Below are positions 1 through 10,300 of a DNA stretch of 64,000 nt, one piece after another. The position numbers and the translations under genes were made by a program. The stretch is taken from positions 620,001 to 684,000 of the forward strand of contig NZ_CANMXL010000001.1 of the NCBI RefSeq assembly GCF_947501905.1, given 5' to 3'. Every line of letters starts with the position of its first letter. The first letter of the stretch is position 1. This DNA is from an uncultured Winogradskyella sp. (GTDB taxonomy: Bacteria; Bacteroidota; Bacteroidia; Flavobacteriales; Flavobacteriaceae). Below the pieces are notes generated by a model. The model was given only the letters and a program-made list of their open reading frames with translations. It was not told where the DNA came from and made no database searches.

Positions 1-1384
1 TAATTATAAGATGTGGTAATGGCTGGTCTTCTTCCAAGAGTCGTTTATATCTTCTATGCACTACCTCTTCCATAGACGCAAAATCATCTGGCCCTTCAAC
101 AGTTTTTATATTAAAATGGCGATAATCTTTTTTGCTGGGCTTACCATTTTTAAAAACCACACAAGCGGCTACGGGATTTGTCCCTTGTATATTAGAATTA
201 TCAAAACACTCGATATGTCTAGGCTCGTCAGACAAACGCAAATCTGCTTTCATCTGTGCCATAATACGATTAGCATGCCGGTCTGGATCAGTAATTTTAA
301 TCTGCTTCATTTTATCCATACGATAATACTTAGCATTACGTATAGATAAATCTAAAATACTTTTCTTATCCCCAAGTTTAGGAACCGTTATCTTGATAGT
401 ATCTCCCAACTCTACTTTAAAAGGCACATAGATTTCTTTACTATTAGAATGAAAACGTTGTCTGATTTCGGTAATTGCTATCTCTAACAATTCTTTATCT
501 GTTTCTTGAAGTTTCTTTTTAATTTCTAGAGTATGTGACCTAATTATAGAACCATAAGACAATTGTAAAAAATTGATATATGCATAGCTCTCATCACTTA
601 CAATAGAAAACACATCTACATTACTAATCTTAGGATTAACAACAGTAGACTTTGCTTGGTAATTTTCAAGAATATCCAATTTCTCTTTGACTTTTTGTGC
701 ATCTTCAAACTGCATTTGTTCTGCATAAGTCTTCATTTGCTTTCTAAATTGCTGAAGTGAATCTTTAAAATTTCCTTTTAAAATTTCTCTAATCGCTGAA
801 ATGTTTCCATGATATTGCGCTTCAGTTTCTAGACCTTCGCAAGCACCTTTACAGTTTCCTAAATGGTATTCTAAACAAACTTTAAACTTTCCTGCTTCAA
901 CCTTCTGTTCTGTTAAATGATAATTACATGTTCTTAATTGATACAAGCCTTTAATTAAACCTAATAAAGTTTTTACAGTTTTCATACTTGTATATGGTCC
1001 AAAATATTCTGACCCATCTTTAATAACTCGACGTGTAGAAAACACTCTAGGAAAACGTTCTTTCTTGACACAAATCCAAGGATACGATTTGTCATCTTTA
1101 AGCAACACATTATAGCGCGGTTTATACTTCTTAATAAGATTGTTCTCTAATAACAGTGCATCACTCTCTGTCTCAACCACAATATGCTTTACCGAAACTA
1201 TTTTCTTAACCAAAACACGGGTTTTACCATAATCGTGATGTTTAGTAAAATAAGAGCTTACACGCTTTTTTATATTCTTAGCTTTACCAACATAAATTAA
1301 GTTATCATCAGCATCAAAATACTGATAGACACCTGGTTGATGAGGTAAGGTTTTTATCTGAATATCTAAAGCAGTTTCGGACAT
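1..1384 (-). CDS. uvrC: UvrABC excinuclease subunit C, 3' end cut by window
   Basis: UvrC makes the two incisions around a DNA lesion in nucleotide excision repair, after UvrA/UvrB. I translated the minus strand from the ATG at 1384-1382, which gives an open frame of about 461 codons running off the left edge. The start shows the GIY-YIG nuclease: PGVYQYF, then LIYVGKAKN, about residues 14-36. A cysteine cluster (CLEYHLGNCKGAC) and a UVR-type helical segment (MQFEDAQKVKEKLDIL) follow. At the left edge the RNase H-like C-terminal nuclease begins (HIECFDNSNIQGTNPVAACVVF). The family is about 600 residues, so roughly 140 C-terminal residues are missing. A TACCTTTG -7 box ends 5 nt before the ATG, so the mRNA may be leaderless. 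It is divergent from the rimK-like gene. Confidence 0.95.
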   Translation of the reverse strand, partial: MSETALDIQIKTLPHQPGVYQYFDADDNLIYVGKAKNIKKRVSSYFTKHHDYGKTRVLVKKIVSVKHIVVETESDALLLENNLIKKYKPRYNVLLKDDKSYPWICVKKERFPRVFSTRRVIKDGSEYFGPYTSMKTVKTLLGLIKGLYQLRTCNYHLTEQKVEAGKFKVCLEYHLGNCKGACEGLETEAQYHGNISAIREILKGNFKDSLQQFRKQMKTYAEQMQFEDAQKVKEKLDILENYQAKSTVVNPKISNVDVFSIVSDESYAYINFLQLSYGSIIRSHTLEIKKKLQETDKELLEIAITEIRQRFHSNSKEIYVPFKVELGDTIKITVPKLGDKKSILDLSIRNAKYYRMDKMKQIKITDPDRHANRIMAQMKADLRLSDEPRHIECFDNSNIQGTNPVAACVVFKNGKPSKKDYRHFNIKTVEGPDDFASMEEVVHRRYKRLLEEDQPLPHLII

Positions 1385-1389
1385 GTATT

Positions 1390-1397
1390 CAAAGGTA
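1390..1397 (-). promoter_or_regulatory. -7 box of the uvrC promoter
   Basis: The minus strand reads TACCTTTG, a full match to the Bacteroidota -7 consensus TAnnTTTG. Only 5 nt separate it from the uvrC ATG. No TTG is seen 17-23 bp upstream. Confidence 0.45.
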
Positions 1398-1421
1398 TAT
1401 AAAAGTTAAGAGTTATATAAG

Positions 1422-1452
1422 TTTGACTAACTCTAAATACTTTTTAACTTTA
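1422..1452 (+). promoter_or_regulatory. Promoter of the rimK-like operon
   Basis: TTTG at 1422-1425 and TAACTTTA at 1445-1452 are separated by 19 bp. This is the Bacteroidota -33/-7 arrangement with one mismatch in the last base of the -7 box. The rimK-like ATG lies 19 nt further on. Confidence 0.5.
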
Positions 1453-1471
1453 GCATTTTAAGCACCACAAA

Positions 1472-2347
1472 ATGAATATCGTAATACTTTCTAGAAATGA
1501 AAACTTATATTCCACGAGACGCCTTATTGAAGAAGGCGAAAATCGCGGTCATGAGGTTGAGGTTATAGACCCATTAAAGTGCGATATTATTATTGAGCAA
1601 GAAAAGCCAACCATCTATTACAAGGACCGTTATCTCAATTACGTAGACGCCATTATCCCAAGAATAGGCGCATCTGTTACCTTTTTTGGTTGCGCTGTTG
1701 TCAGACAATTTGAAATGATGAATGTCTTTACCACTGTGACGTCTGATGCTATTTTAAGGTCAAGAGATAAACTTCGTAGTTTTCAGCGCTTATCTAAAGC
1801 GGGAATTGGAATGCCAAAAACAGTATTTACCAATTATTCTCGTGATGTAGAAGAAGTATTGAATCATGTTGGAGGTCCTCCTGTAATTATTAAACTTCTA
1901 GAAGGTACTCAAGGTTTAGGTGTGGTTTTAGCCGAATCAAAAAATGCAGCTGAATCTGTACTAGAAGCTTTTAACGGTTTACAAGCTAGAGCCTTAGTAC
2001 AAGAATATATTGAAGAAGCTAAAGGTGCAGATTTGCGTGCATTAGTTGTAGACAACCAAGTGGTTGGCGCCATGAAACGCCAAGGAAAAGATGGCGAATT
2101 CCGTTCTAACCTACATCGTGGTGGTCATGCAGATTATATTAGACTATCTGAAAGTGAATTAAAACTTGCAATAAAAGCATCTCGAGCATTAAAATTACCT
2201 GTTTGTGGTGTAGATATGTTACAATCTAATCGCGGACCTTTAATCATGGAAGTAAATTCTACTCCAGGACTAGAAGGTATTGAAGGTGCTACACAAAAAA
2301 ACATTGCCAGAGCAATTATTACGTTTATAGAACGTAATAGAAAATAG
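1472..2347 (+). CDS. rimK: RimK-like ATP-grasp ligase
   Basis: A 291-residue ATP-grasp ligase of the RimK family, which joins glutamate residues to a protein C-terminus (ribosomal protein S6 in E. coli). The N-terminal pre-ATP-grasp domain contains [21 protein letters not shown]. The ATP-grasp fold holds the glycine-rich EGTQGLG loop at 144-150 and the metal-binding [13 protein letters not shown] at 259-271. Length is normal. The next gene, 15 nt downstream, encodes an aspartoacylase-like zinc hydrolase, a pairing often seen with rimK. The exact substrate cannot be read from sequence; S6 is inherited from the family name. Confidence 0.88.
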   Translation: MNIVILSRNENLYSTRRLIEEGENRGHEVEVIDPLKCDIIIEQEKPTIYYKDRYLNYVDAIIPRIGASVTFFGCAVVRQFEMMNVFTTVTSDAILRSRDKLRSFQRLSKAGIGMPKTVFTNYSRDVEEVLNHVGGPPVIIKLLEGTQGLGVVLAESKNAAESVLEAFNGLQARALVQEYIEEAKGADLRALVVDNQVVGAMKRQGKDGEFRSNLHRGGHADYIRLSESELKLAIKASRALKLPVCGVDMLQSNRGPLIMEVNSTPGLEGIEGATQKNIARAIITFIERNRK

Positions 2348-2362
2348 AGACAGAAAGATTAT

Positions 2363-3331
2363 ATGAGTGAAAAAGAAGTTCTAGATATTTTAGGTCAAAA
2401 AGTAGGTCTTGGTGAAAGCGCCAAAGTCAGTTTTAATGTAGCCAAACTTCATACCCAAAACAGGATTGATGTCCCAGTTATTATAGAACGTTCCAAAAAA
2501 CCTGGACCAACAATTTTAATAACTGCTGGTATACATGGCGATGAAGTTAATGGTGTAGAAATTGTACGCCAAGTCATAGCTAAAGGTATTAATAAACCTA
2601 AACGAGGTACTATAATCTGTGTACCTGTAATTAATGTTTTTGGGTTTATACATATGGACCGTTTATTTCCTGATGGACGTGACCTAAATCGTGTTTTTCC
2701 TGGTGGAAAAGGTGGCTCCTTAGCCAGTCGTGTGGCACATAAGCTTATGACTCAAATTGTGCCTCATGCTGATTTAATTTTAGACTTTCATACTGGTGGT
2801 GCAGATCGTTTTAATGCGGCACAAATACGAATCGTAAAAAATGAAGTCGTTTTAGATGAGCTTGCCCAAGTTTTTGGAGCGCCGTTTATATTCAATTCTA
2901 AAAACTTGAATAAATCTTTTAGAAACTCTTGTTATAAACTTGGTATCCCAATGTTATTATTTGAAGGCGGAAAATCTTTTCATATAGATACTACGATTAC
3001 AAATACTGGTGTAAATGGCGTTAAACGTGTATTGAATCATTTAGAAATGCTTAATCGCAAATTCAAAGTATCTCGTCCCAAAAAACAGTGTGTAAAAATC
3101 ACCGAGAGTAAATGGATACGTGCAAAATATTCTGGGATGTTTAAGCCTACAGTAAATGTGACATCAAAAGTTGAAAAAGGTGATGTTATTGGTAATATTA
3201 CTGACCCATACGGTAGTTTTAATCATTTTATAAAAGCACCTAATAGCGGTTATGTTTTTAATGTTAATGAATCTCCCATCATATATCAAGGTGATGCTAT
3301 TTTTCATATCTCTACAAAACTTGAAGACTAA
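2363..3331 (+). CDS. Succinylglutamate desuccinylase/aspartoacylase-family zinc hydrolase
   Basis: A 322-residue member of the M14-like aspartoacylase/AstE family, zinc enzymes that cleave amide bonds to acidic amino acids. Zinc ligands are visible: H58 and E61 in AGIHGDEVNG and H143 in DFHTGG. The substrate-side DGRDLNR is at about 104-110. The C-terminal part (about 230-320) looks like the beta/barrel-sandwich lid of the family. It lies between the rimK-like ligase and the folate gene and overlaps the latter by one base. An inference from the pairing is that it removes or processes what the RimK-like ligase adds, or acts on the same acidic peptide; the substrate is unknown. Confidence 0.82.
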   Translation: MSEKEVLDILGQKVGLGESAKVSFNVAKLHTQNRIDVPVIIERSKKPGPTILITAGIHGDEVNGVEIVRQVIAKGINKPKRGTIICVPVINVFGFIHMDRLFPDGRDLNRVFPGGKGGSLASRVAHKLMTQIVPHADLILDFHTGGADRFNAAQIRIVKNEVVLDELAQVFGAPFIFNSKNLNKSFRNSCYKLGIPMLLFEGGKSFHIDTTITNTGVNGVKRVLNHLEMLNRKFKVSRPKKQCVKITESKWIRAKYSGMFKPTVNVTSKVEKGDVIGNITDPYGSFNHFIKAPNSGYVFNVNESPIIYQGDAIFHISTKLED

Positions 3332-3903
3332 TGACTAAGTCTGAAATACGCAAAAAACACAAAGCACTTCGTCAAGAATTAAGCTATGACGAGATAGAAA
3401 ATAGAAGCCTCAGTATTGCCAATCAACTATTACAACTAGATATATGGAATCACTCTTTCTATCATATCTTTTTACCCATCCAAGAGCAGAAGGAAATAAA
3501 TACAGAGTACATCTTAAATATTCTTGCCGGAAAAGATAAAAACATTGTCATTTCTAAAAGTAATTTTGAAGACTATACCATGTCTCATTTTCTACTTACC
3601 GACAATACCACTTTAAAGAAAAACGAATATAATATTCCTGAACCTATAGATGGTATTCCTATTTTGCCTCAACAAATAGACCTTGTTTTTGTACCACTTT
3701 TGGCTTTTGACACTTTTGGAAATCGGGTTGGTTATGGTAAAGGGTTTTATGATCGTTTTCTTTCGGGATACAGACCAGAGACCTTAAAAATTGGATTATC
3801 TTTTTTTGAAGCTGAGACTGAAGAATTTGAAGTTTCAGAAAATGATATAAAGTTGGATTATTGTATAACTCCCAATGAAATATATAAATTTTTTAAAGGC
3901 TAA
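3331..3903 (+). CDS. 5-formyltetrahydrofolate cyclo-ligase
   Basis: This enzyme converts 5-formyl-THF to 5,10-methenyl-THF with ATP, recovering folate in the cytosol (5-FCL/YgfA family). The protein has 190 residues, a normal length. The N-terminal basic helix (EIRKKHKALRQEL) and the diagnostic motif GYGKGFYDRFL at 134-144, which binds the phosphates, are both present. The ATG shares one base with the stop of the aspartoacylase-like gene (TAATG), so the two are translationally coupled. It ends the three-gene run that starts at the rimK-like gene. Confidence 0.92.
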   Translation: MTKSEIRKKHKALRQELSYDEIENRSLSIANQLLQLDIWNHSFYHIFLPIQEQKEINTEYILNILAGKDKNIVISKSNFEDYTMSHFLLTDNTTLKKNEYNIPEPIDGIPILPQQIDLVFVPLLAFDTFGNRVGYGKGFYDRFLSGYRPETLKIGLSFFEAETEEFEVSENDIKLDYCITPNEIYKFFKG

Positions 3904-4075
3904 ATATACTGATCACTCTAAAGCACGTCTATTTTCAAAATCTTATCGTTGGCTTATACCATTAATTACATTATATAAGTCACTTGTTACGTAAAACAGG
4001 TCATTTATTACTTCCCTTTTTCTATACACATATGTTATACCTTAATTGTTGAATCTTATACAGATATCAATTTCT

Positions 4076-4107
4076 TATAAATTAGTAATCATATTATCTA
4101 ATTTATA
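4076..4107. promoter_or_regulatory. Perfect 10-bp inverted repeat upstream of a T9SS gene
   Basis: TATAAATTAG (4076-4085) and CTAATTTATA (4098-4107) are exact inverted repeats with a 12-nt spacer. Inside, TAAT and ATTA continue the pairing across one unpaired base. It lies 42 nt before the T9SS gene and 172 nt after the folate gene. It could be an operator, an mRNA hairpin or a terminator lacking a T tract. The rest of 3904-4149 shows nothing I recognise. Confidence 0.45.
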
Positions 4108-4149
4108 AAACCAATAACTTAAGAAAGATTATATCCTTAAAACATAAAA

Positions 4150-5580
4150 ATGAAACAAATTTACCTTATCACTATTAGTTTACTAATAATTCTAGCAGCA
4201 AATATGTTTACTTATGCTCAAACCATCTATTATGTAGATGCATCAAAGATTGATAATTCAGGTGATGGTCTCAATTGGGCAAATGCAAAAAAAGATTTAC
4301 AACCAGTGCTTGATATAGCAATATTAGGTGATGAAATACGTGTAGCTTCTGGCACCTATTTACCTACAGAAAGCCCTGATGCTACATCTATAACCACACG
4401 TGATTTTGCATTTCATTTTAATGTAAATATTGTACTGAAAGGTAGCTATATCCCCGATACTGATTCTGATCCTAGCAATGACGTACAAGACTATGCAAAT
4501 TCCAGTATATTAAGTGGAGACATGGGTTCGGGAACTAATACCTACCATGTATTGATTACCCATGGATTAAGCACAAGTAGTATTATAGATGGGTTTACCA
4601 TTAAGGCTGGAAGAGCTAATAGCACAAGCTCAACAGGCATTAACTATATAGGCGTGTCTTATTTAAGATTTAATGGTGCAGGAATGTATAATGTGGCATC
4701 TTCTCCTAGTCTTATTAATATGATATTTTCTGACAATACGGCTTCAAATGGTGGCGCTATTTATAATGATTCATCTTCTCCTAACTTTACTAATGTTGTA
4801 TTTTATCAAAATACGGCTTTAGTTGGTGGAGGGATATACAATAAGAATGCTAATCCCGACCTTACTAATATAACTTTTTTTGAAAACTTTAGTGCCTTTG
4901 GTGCTAGTGGAGCTGGAATGTATAATGACACATCTACTCCTACACTCAACAATACTGTATTTTATAATAATACTAATGGAACTGGTACTGTTTCTGATAT
5001 TGATGGAAGTACTATCAATTCAAATTCCACCAATAATGCTTCTGATGGTACGGGAGGTGGCATTAGCATAACAAACCCCACAACTTTTGTGAATTTAAGT
5101 GCAGTAGCAGCTAATACTATTTTTGTAGATGCTACCAACCCTGCAGGTAGCGATGGTGTTTTTGGCTCATTGGATGATGGACTTATACCTGCTAATGGTA
5201 GTCCACTTGTAGACTCGGGAGATAATACACAATTGCCAAGTGGCATAATCACAGATATTACTGGACAACCACGCATAACAGGTAGCACTACTGATATTGG
5301 TGCTTATGAATATAATAATACCCTAAATGCGCCTGAGATAGATCATAAAAATAACATGGTTATTTTTCCTAACCCTTTGGAAACGGTATTACATATTAAA
5401 AGTCAAATAAACATTACCTCAGCGCAAGTGTATAGCATGAGTGGGCAATTACTGTACTCAAGTACAGGTGCTAATATTAAAACCTTGGAGTTAAACGAAT
5501 TAACTTCAGGTGTATATCTTTTAAAAGTAGTTCAATCTAATAATAAGGTAACTCAAAGTTTTAGAATTATTAAGCAGTAG
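4150..5580 (+). CDS. T9SS-secreted beta-helix-type surface protein
   Basis: A 476-residue exported protein. It begins with a signal peptide (MKQIYLITISLLIILAANMF, then TYAQ). Residues about 28-110 resemble the start of pectin-lyase-like parallel beta-helix proteins (YYVDASKIDNSGDGLNWANA, IRVASGTYLPT). Residues about 175-280 carry short repeats of the form GGAIYND-SSPNFTNVVFYQNTA, typical of POMP-like or choice-of-anchor-Q proteins. The C-terminus (about 400-476) is a T9SS type A sorting domain: VIFPNPLETVLHIK, VYSMSGQLL, LTSGVYLLKV. No catalytic residues are evident. The likely role is a surface or released adhesin-like or polysaccharide-binding protein; substrate unknown. It stands alone, convergent with lspA. 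Confidence 0.8.
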   Translation: MKQIYLITISLLIILAANMFTYAQTIYYVDASKIDNSGDGLNWANAKKDLQPVLDIAILGDEIRVASGTYLPTESPDATSITTRDFAFHFNVNIVLKGSYIPDTDSDPSNDVQDYANSSILSGDMGSGTNTYHVLITHGLSTSSIIDGFTIKAGRANSTSSTGINYIGVSYLRFNGAGMYNVASSPSLINMIFSDNTASNGGAIYNDSSSPNFTNVVFYQNTALVGGGIYNKNANPDLTNITFFENFSAFGASGAGMYNDTSTPTLNNTVFYNNTNGTGTVSDIDGSTINSNSTNNASDGTGGGISITNPTTFVNLSAVAANTIFVDATNPAGSDGVFGSLDDGLIPANGSPLVDSGDNTQLPSGIITDITGQPRITGSTTDIGAYEYNNTLNAPEIDHKNNMVIFPNPLETVLHIKSQINITSAQVYSMSGQLLYSSTGANIKTLELNELTSGVYLLKVVQSNNKVTQSFRIIKQ

Positions 5581-5648
5581 TTGGATATTTTTAATCTTAA
5601 ATGCATTGTACCAGATATTTTAGTTGACTTAAAGTCGAAGAAAGATTG

Positions 5649-6269
5649 TTATTTTTTAGGAAAAGCCCTTTTATTAAACACAATCAAAATACCAATACCT
5701 GTACTAATAGCCATATCTGCAATATTAAAAACTGGGTCAAAAAAGGAGAATTGTTTTCCTCCAAAAAACGGCAACCAGTCTGGTAAAATGCCATTATACA
5801 ATGGGAAGTTAAGCATATCTACTACTTTACCATAAAACAAACCTGAATAACCACCTTCATTAGGTAAAAATGTAGCGACTTGTCCGTAGCTGTCATCAAA
5901 CAAAACACCATAAAAAACAGAGTCAATAATATTACCTAATGCTCCTGCAAATATCAGAGAAATAGCAAAGATTAAAGTTTTTGTTTTTTGCTTTTTTATA
6001 ACATCATAAAGCCAATAACCAATGCCAGTTACTGCAGCAATTCTGAATAGAGTGAGAATAAGCTTTGCAGATTTATCGGTAATAAAAGAAAAAATGTCAC
6101 TCAATTTTGTGCCCCAAGCCATACCATCATTTTCAACAAATACTACCTTGAACCATGAGGATACGGTAACGTCTTCATGTAATTCAAAATTCATTTTAAT
6201 ATATATTTTACTGATTTGGTCTATCAGTAAAATGACAATTATAATTAGTACGGATTTTTTTAAAGACAT
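5649..6269 (-). CDS. lspA: Lipoprotein signal peptidase II
   Basis: LspA is the inner-membrane aspartic peptidase that cuts the signal peptide off prolipoproteins. The 206-residue protein has four hydrophobic segments. The two catalytic aspartates appear as D116 in ALGNIIDSVFYG and D151 in GKVVDMLNFP. It is longer than the E. coli enzyme (164) because of an extra segment between the catalytic motifs (about 121-148), as is usual in Bacteroidota. It is the last gene of the minus-strand run from ileS; ileS-lspA linkage is also seen in E. coli. Confidence 0.95.
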   Translation of the reverse strand: MSLKKSVLIIIVILLIDQISKIYIKMNFELHEDVTVSSWFKVVFVENDGMAWGTKLSDIFSFITDKSAKLILTLFRIAAVTGIGYWLYDVIKKQKTKTLIFAISLIFAGALGNIIDSVFYGVLFDDSYGQVATFLPNEGGYSGLFYGKVVDMLNFPLYNGILPDWLPFFGGKQFSFFDPVFNIADMAISTGIGILIVFNKRAFPKK

Positions 6270-6280
6270 ATATGAGGCTC

Positions 6281-6943
6281 CTATTCTTGCTTTTCTACTT
6301 TTATATTACCACCGTTAGTAGTTAATCGCCATACATTAAAGCCTAACATATTACTAGGAAAATCTACCAATCCATGATGTGAGTCGGTTTCTATTATAGC
6401 ATTACTAGTCTTTACGTAAATATTACCATCTATGGTTTTTATTGTTGCTAACTTAGCTATAGCATTAATAGTACAACCGCCTTGAAATAAGTTTATGTTT
6501 AACTCATTAAATACACCCTTTGCTTCAACAGAACCTACATCACTCTTTATAGAAAGGTTTAATTTTTCTGGCATTTTTATTTGCAACGTTGCTGCAATAA
6601 CTTTGTGGGCATTTCTCTTATCATCAGGAGTTTTTTCCAAAGAGACTCGCTCTAACGAGATAAATAATTGATTATTCTTAACTTCTGAAATAACCTGATA
6701 ATCATTACCATATTCACCATCAGATAATGATTTTACAGAAATATCCTCTGCAACTTTAGTCTTGACAGAAATATTAAAAATTTGATTGCCATCGACTATA
6801 ACCTCAGAAATACCTTTTGCAGTAAAAATGGATTCAGATTTATTTTGCGATAAACTAAATAATGGTGCTAGAAAAAAAAGCCCTAATAAAAAAGTCTTGA
6901 AATTAGCATTCCAAGACTTAAAGATATTTATATGATTGTCCAT
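6281..6943 (-). CDS. Exported DUF4097/adhesin-like protein of unknown function
   Basis: A 220-residue protein. An N-terminal hydrophobic stretch (FKTFLLGLFFLAPLFSLSQ, about residues 15-33) looks like a signal peptide. The rest is beta-rich with alternating strands such as LNLSIKSDVGSVEAKGVFNELNINLFQGG and ATIKTIDGNIYVKTSNA, which resembles the repetitive beta-sheet of DUF4097-type putative adhesins. No catalytic motif is visible. It lies 11 nt upstream of lspA and 9 nt downstream of the TraR/DksA-like gene, so it is co-transcribed. Function is not known. Confidence 0.65.
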   Translation of the reverse strand: MDNHINIFKSWNANFKTFLLGLFFLAPLFSLSQNKSESIFTAKGISEVIVDGNQIFNISVKTKVAEDISVKSLSDGEYGNDYQVISEVKNNQLFISLERVSLEKTPDDKRNAHKVIAATLQIKMPEKLNLSIKSDVGSVEAKGVFNELNINLFQGGCTINAIAKLATIKTIDGNIYVKTSNAIIETDSHHGLVDFPSNMLGFNVWRLTTNGGNIKVEKQE

Positions 6944-6952
6944 GCAGTACTA

Positions 6953-7336
6953 TTACTTCTGCATGTTCTTGGCTTCAATACTTAAAGTCGCGTGAGGCAC
7001 TAATTTTAACCGTTCTTTATTAATAAGTTTTCCAGTAACTCTACAAACACCATAGGTTTTGTTCTCTATACGAATAATCGCATTTTTTAGGTCACGAATA
7101 AACTTCTCTTGACGTATTGCCAAAGCCGAATTTGCTTCTTTACTCATTGTTGCACTACCTTCTTCAAAAGCTTTGAATGTAGGTGAGGTATCATCCGTAC
7201 CATTATTATGGTCGTTCATGTAAGCACTCTTTATGAGCTCTAAGTCGTGCTCTGCTTTATCAATTTTTTCTTGAATAAGTACTCTAAATTCTTCTAAAGC
7301 TTTATCTGAGTATCTATTTTTAGCGTCTGTTGCCAT
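6953..7336 (-). CDS. TraR/DksA-family protein without a complete zinc finger
   Basis: A 127-residue protein. It has a long helical N-terminal part (about 1-90, probable coiled coil) and a C-terminal remnant of the DksA finger: YGVCRVTGKLINKERLKLVPHATLSIEAK. DksA/TraR proteins act in the secondary channel of RNA polymerase. The usual four-cysteine finger is reduced here to one cysteine, so zinc is unlikely to be bound in the normal way. It follows ileS by 3 nt and precedes the adhesin-like gene by 9 nt. The sequence suggests a transcription-related role, but the target is unproven. Confidence 0.85.
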   Translation of the reverse strand: MATDAKNRYSDKALEEFRVLIQEKIDKAEHDLELIKSAYMNDHNNGTDDTSPTFKAFEEGSATMSKEANSALAIRQEKFIRDLKNAIIRIENKTYGVCRVTGKLINKERLKLVPHATLSIEAKNMQK

Positions 7337-7339
7337 ATC

Positions 7340-10300
7340 TTAATGTTTTTTAATAGACAGCTTGGTATTTACATCATCGAAATTAATCTCTATACCATGG
7401 TCTAAGTTATCTACAATTTTTAAATCGTTTGTTAAAGTTTCAGTTTTAATATAAGCTTCATTATCATTTACAGCAGCAATTATATCTGAATTACTTAGTA
7501 ACTGTACGTCAATTCTGTCAGTAACCTCAAATCCTGAATCTTTACGTAAATTCTGAATTCGATTTACAAGCTCTCTTGCAATACCTTCTCTACGTAAATC
7601 TTCATTTATTGTAACGTCTAACGCCACTGTTAATGGGCCTTCATTAGCCACAAGCCATCCTTCGATATCTTGCGATGTAATCTCAACATCATCTAGCCCT
7701 AATGTAATATTTTTTCCATTAATTTCAAGATCAAAAGCACCATTTTGCTCCATTTTGTTGATATCTTCTGAAGTGAAATTATTTACCGCGCTGGCAATCA
7801 ACTTCATATCCTTACCAAAACGTGGTCCTAAAGCTTTAAAATTTGGCTTTATCTGTTTTACTAATATATCTGAAGCATCTTCTAAAAGCTCTACTTCTTT
7901 GATATTAACTTCATGTTTTATTAAATCTGCAACGGCTTCAATTTCTTGTTTCTGTTGACTATTAGTCACAGGAATCATAATTTTCTGAAGCGGTTGACGT
8001 ACTTTTATTTTCTCTTTTGCTCGTAACGATAATACTAGAGATGAAATAGTTTGTGCGCTTTCCATTTTACGCTCTAAAGACTTATCAATCACTTTTTCAT
8101 CACACACGGGGAATTCTGCTAAATGTACACTTTCAAAATTTTCCTTTTTGGTTACTGCATTCAAATCTAAATACAAACGATCCATAAAGAATGGTGCAAT
8201 TGGTCCCCCTAATTTTGATAGCGTAACCATACATGTATAAAGCGTTTGATATGCCGAAATTTTATCAGCTTGGTAATCCCCTTTCCAGAAACGTCTTCTA
8301 CTTAAACGCACATACCAGTTACTTAAGTATTCTTGAGTAAAATTAGAGATTGCTCTTGCTGCTTTTGTTGGTTCATATTCTGCATAGAAAGCATCCACTT
8401 TTTTGATTAATGTATTTAATTCTGAAAGAATCCAACGGTCTATTTCTGGTCTTTCGTTTAGTGGAATATCTGCTTCAGAATAATCAAAACCATCTAAGTT
8501 TGTATATAATGAAAAGAATGAATAGGTATTATAGAGTGTTCCAAAGAACTTACGTTTTACCTCTTCTATCCCATCAATATCAAATTTTAAATTATCCCAA
8601 GGATTAGCATTGCTTATCATGTACCAACGCGTGGCATCCGCACCATATTTTGATAAAGTTTCAAAAGGGTCAGTGGCGTTTCCTAAACGCTTAGACATTT
8701 TTTGTCCGTTTTTATCTAAAACTAATCCGTTAGACACAACATTTTTGTAAGCTACAGAATCGAAAACCATAGTTCCGATAGCATGCAAGGTATAGAACCA
8801 ACCACGTGTTTGGTCTACGCCTTCGGCTATAAAATCTGCTGGAAATGATTTATTCTCGTCAATGAGTTCTTTATTTTCAAATGGATAATGCCACTGTGCA
8901 TAAGGCATAGAGCCAGAATCGAACCAAACATCTATTAAATCGCTTTCACGTTTCATAGGCTGTCCTGAACCTGAAACAAGAACAATCTTATCTACAACAT
9001 TTTTATGAAGATCTATCTTCTCATAGTTGTCTTCAGACATATTACCTACTTCAAAATCAGCAAAGATATCTTCGGAAAGCACTCCTGCTTCAATAGACTT
9101 TGCCATTTCTGCTTTGAGCTCTTTCATTGAGCCGATGCAAATCTGTTCTTTCCCGTCTTCGGTACGCCAAATTGGTAATGGAATTCCCCAAAAACGAGAG
9201 CGTGATAAGTTCCAATCGTTTGCATTAGCTAGCCAGTTTCCAAAACGACCTTCGCCTGTAGATTTTGGCTTCCAGTTAATACCCATATTAAGTTCGTGCA
9301 TACGACCTTTAACATCCGTTACTTTAATAAACCAAGAATCTAAAGGATAATATAAAATTGGCTTATCAGTACGCCAGCAATTTGGATAACTGTGCTTATA
9401 TTTTTCAACCTTGAAGGCTTTATTTTCTGTCTTAAGTTTAATCGCAAGCTCAACATCCACAGATTTTTCAGGAGCTTCGCCATCAGTATAATACTCATTC
9501 TTTACATATTTGCCCGCAAATTCTCCCATCTCTGGTCTAAACTTCCCTTGTAAATCTACAAGTGGCACCAAATTGTCGTTATCGTCTTTAACTAAAAGTG
9601 GTGGCACTTCTGGCTTTGCTTGCTTTGCTACTAAAGCATCATCTGCTCCAAACGTAGGTGCTGTGTGTACGATTCCTGTACCGTCTTCAGTCGTTACAAA
9701 ATCTCCAGAAATTACTCTAAAAGCATTCTCTGGGTTATCGTTTGGTAAGGCGTAGTCTAAAAGTTGCTCGTAAGTGATGCCTACTAAATCTGCACCTTTA
9801 AATTCTTTGGCAACATGATAAGGAATTTTTTTATCGCCAGAATTGTAAGCTAGTAATTCTGATTTTTCTTCAACTTGATTAAATTTTCCAGCAAATTGTT
9901 TTCCTACTAAATTTTTGGCCAATACCACATTTATTGGTTGAAATGTGTATTGGTTATAGGTTTCTACTAAAACGTAATCAATCTTTGGCCCAACCGTTAA
10001 TGCTGTATTACTTGGCAACGTCCAAGGCGTTGTTGTCCAAGCTAAGAAATAAATATCGCCTTCGTCCTGTAAAAAATTAGGTAAACTATCTTCATTTACT
10101 TTAAACTGAGCTACAACTGTTGTATCAGTAACATCTTGATAAGTGCCAGGCTGATTTAACTCATGTGAGCTTAAGCCTGTTCCTGCTTTAGGAGAATAAG
10201 GTTGTATCGTATAACCTTTGTATAATAAATCTTTGTCGTAAATCTGCTTTAGTAACCACCAAACAGATTCCATATATTTAGATTTGTATGTAATATATGG

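Noticed and set aside
56-349. Plus-strand open frame at the left edge
   Set aside because: It is antisense to the uvrC coding region, which has clear conserved motifs.
9027-9350. Plus-strand open frame inside ileS
   Set aside because: It is antisense to the conserved ileS body with no start context or homology that I recognise.
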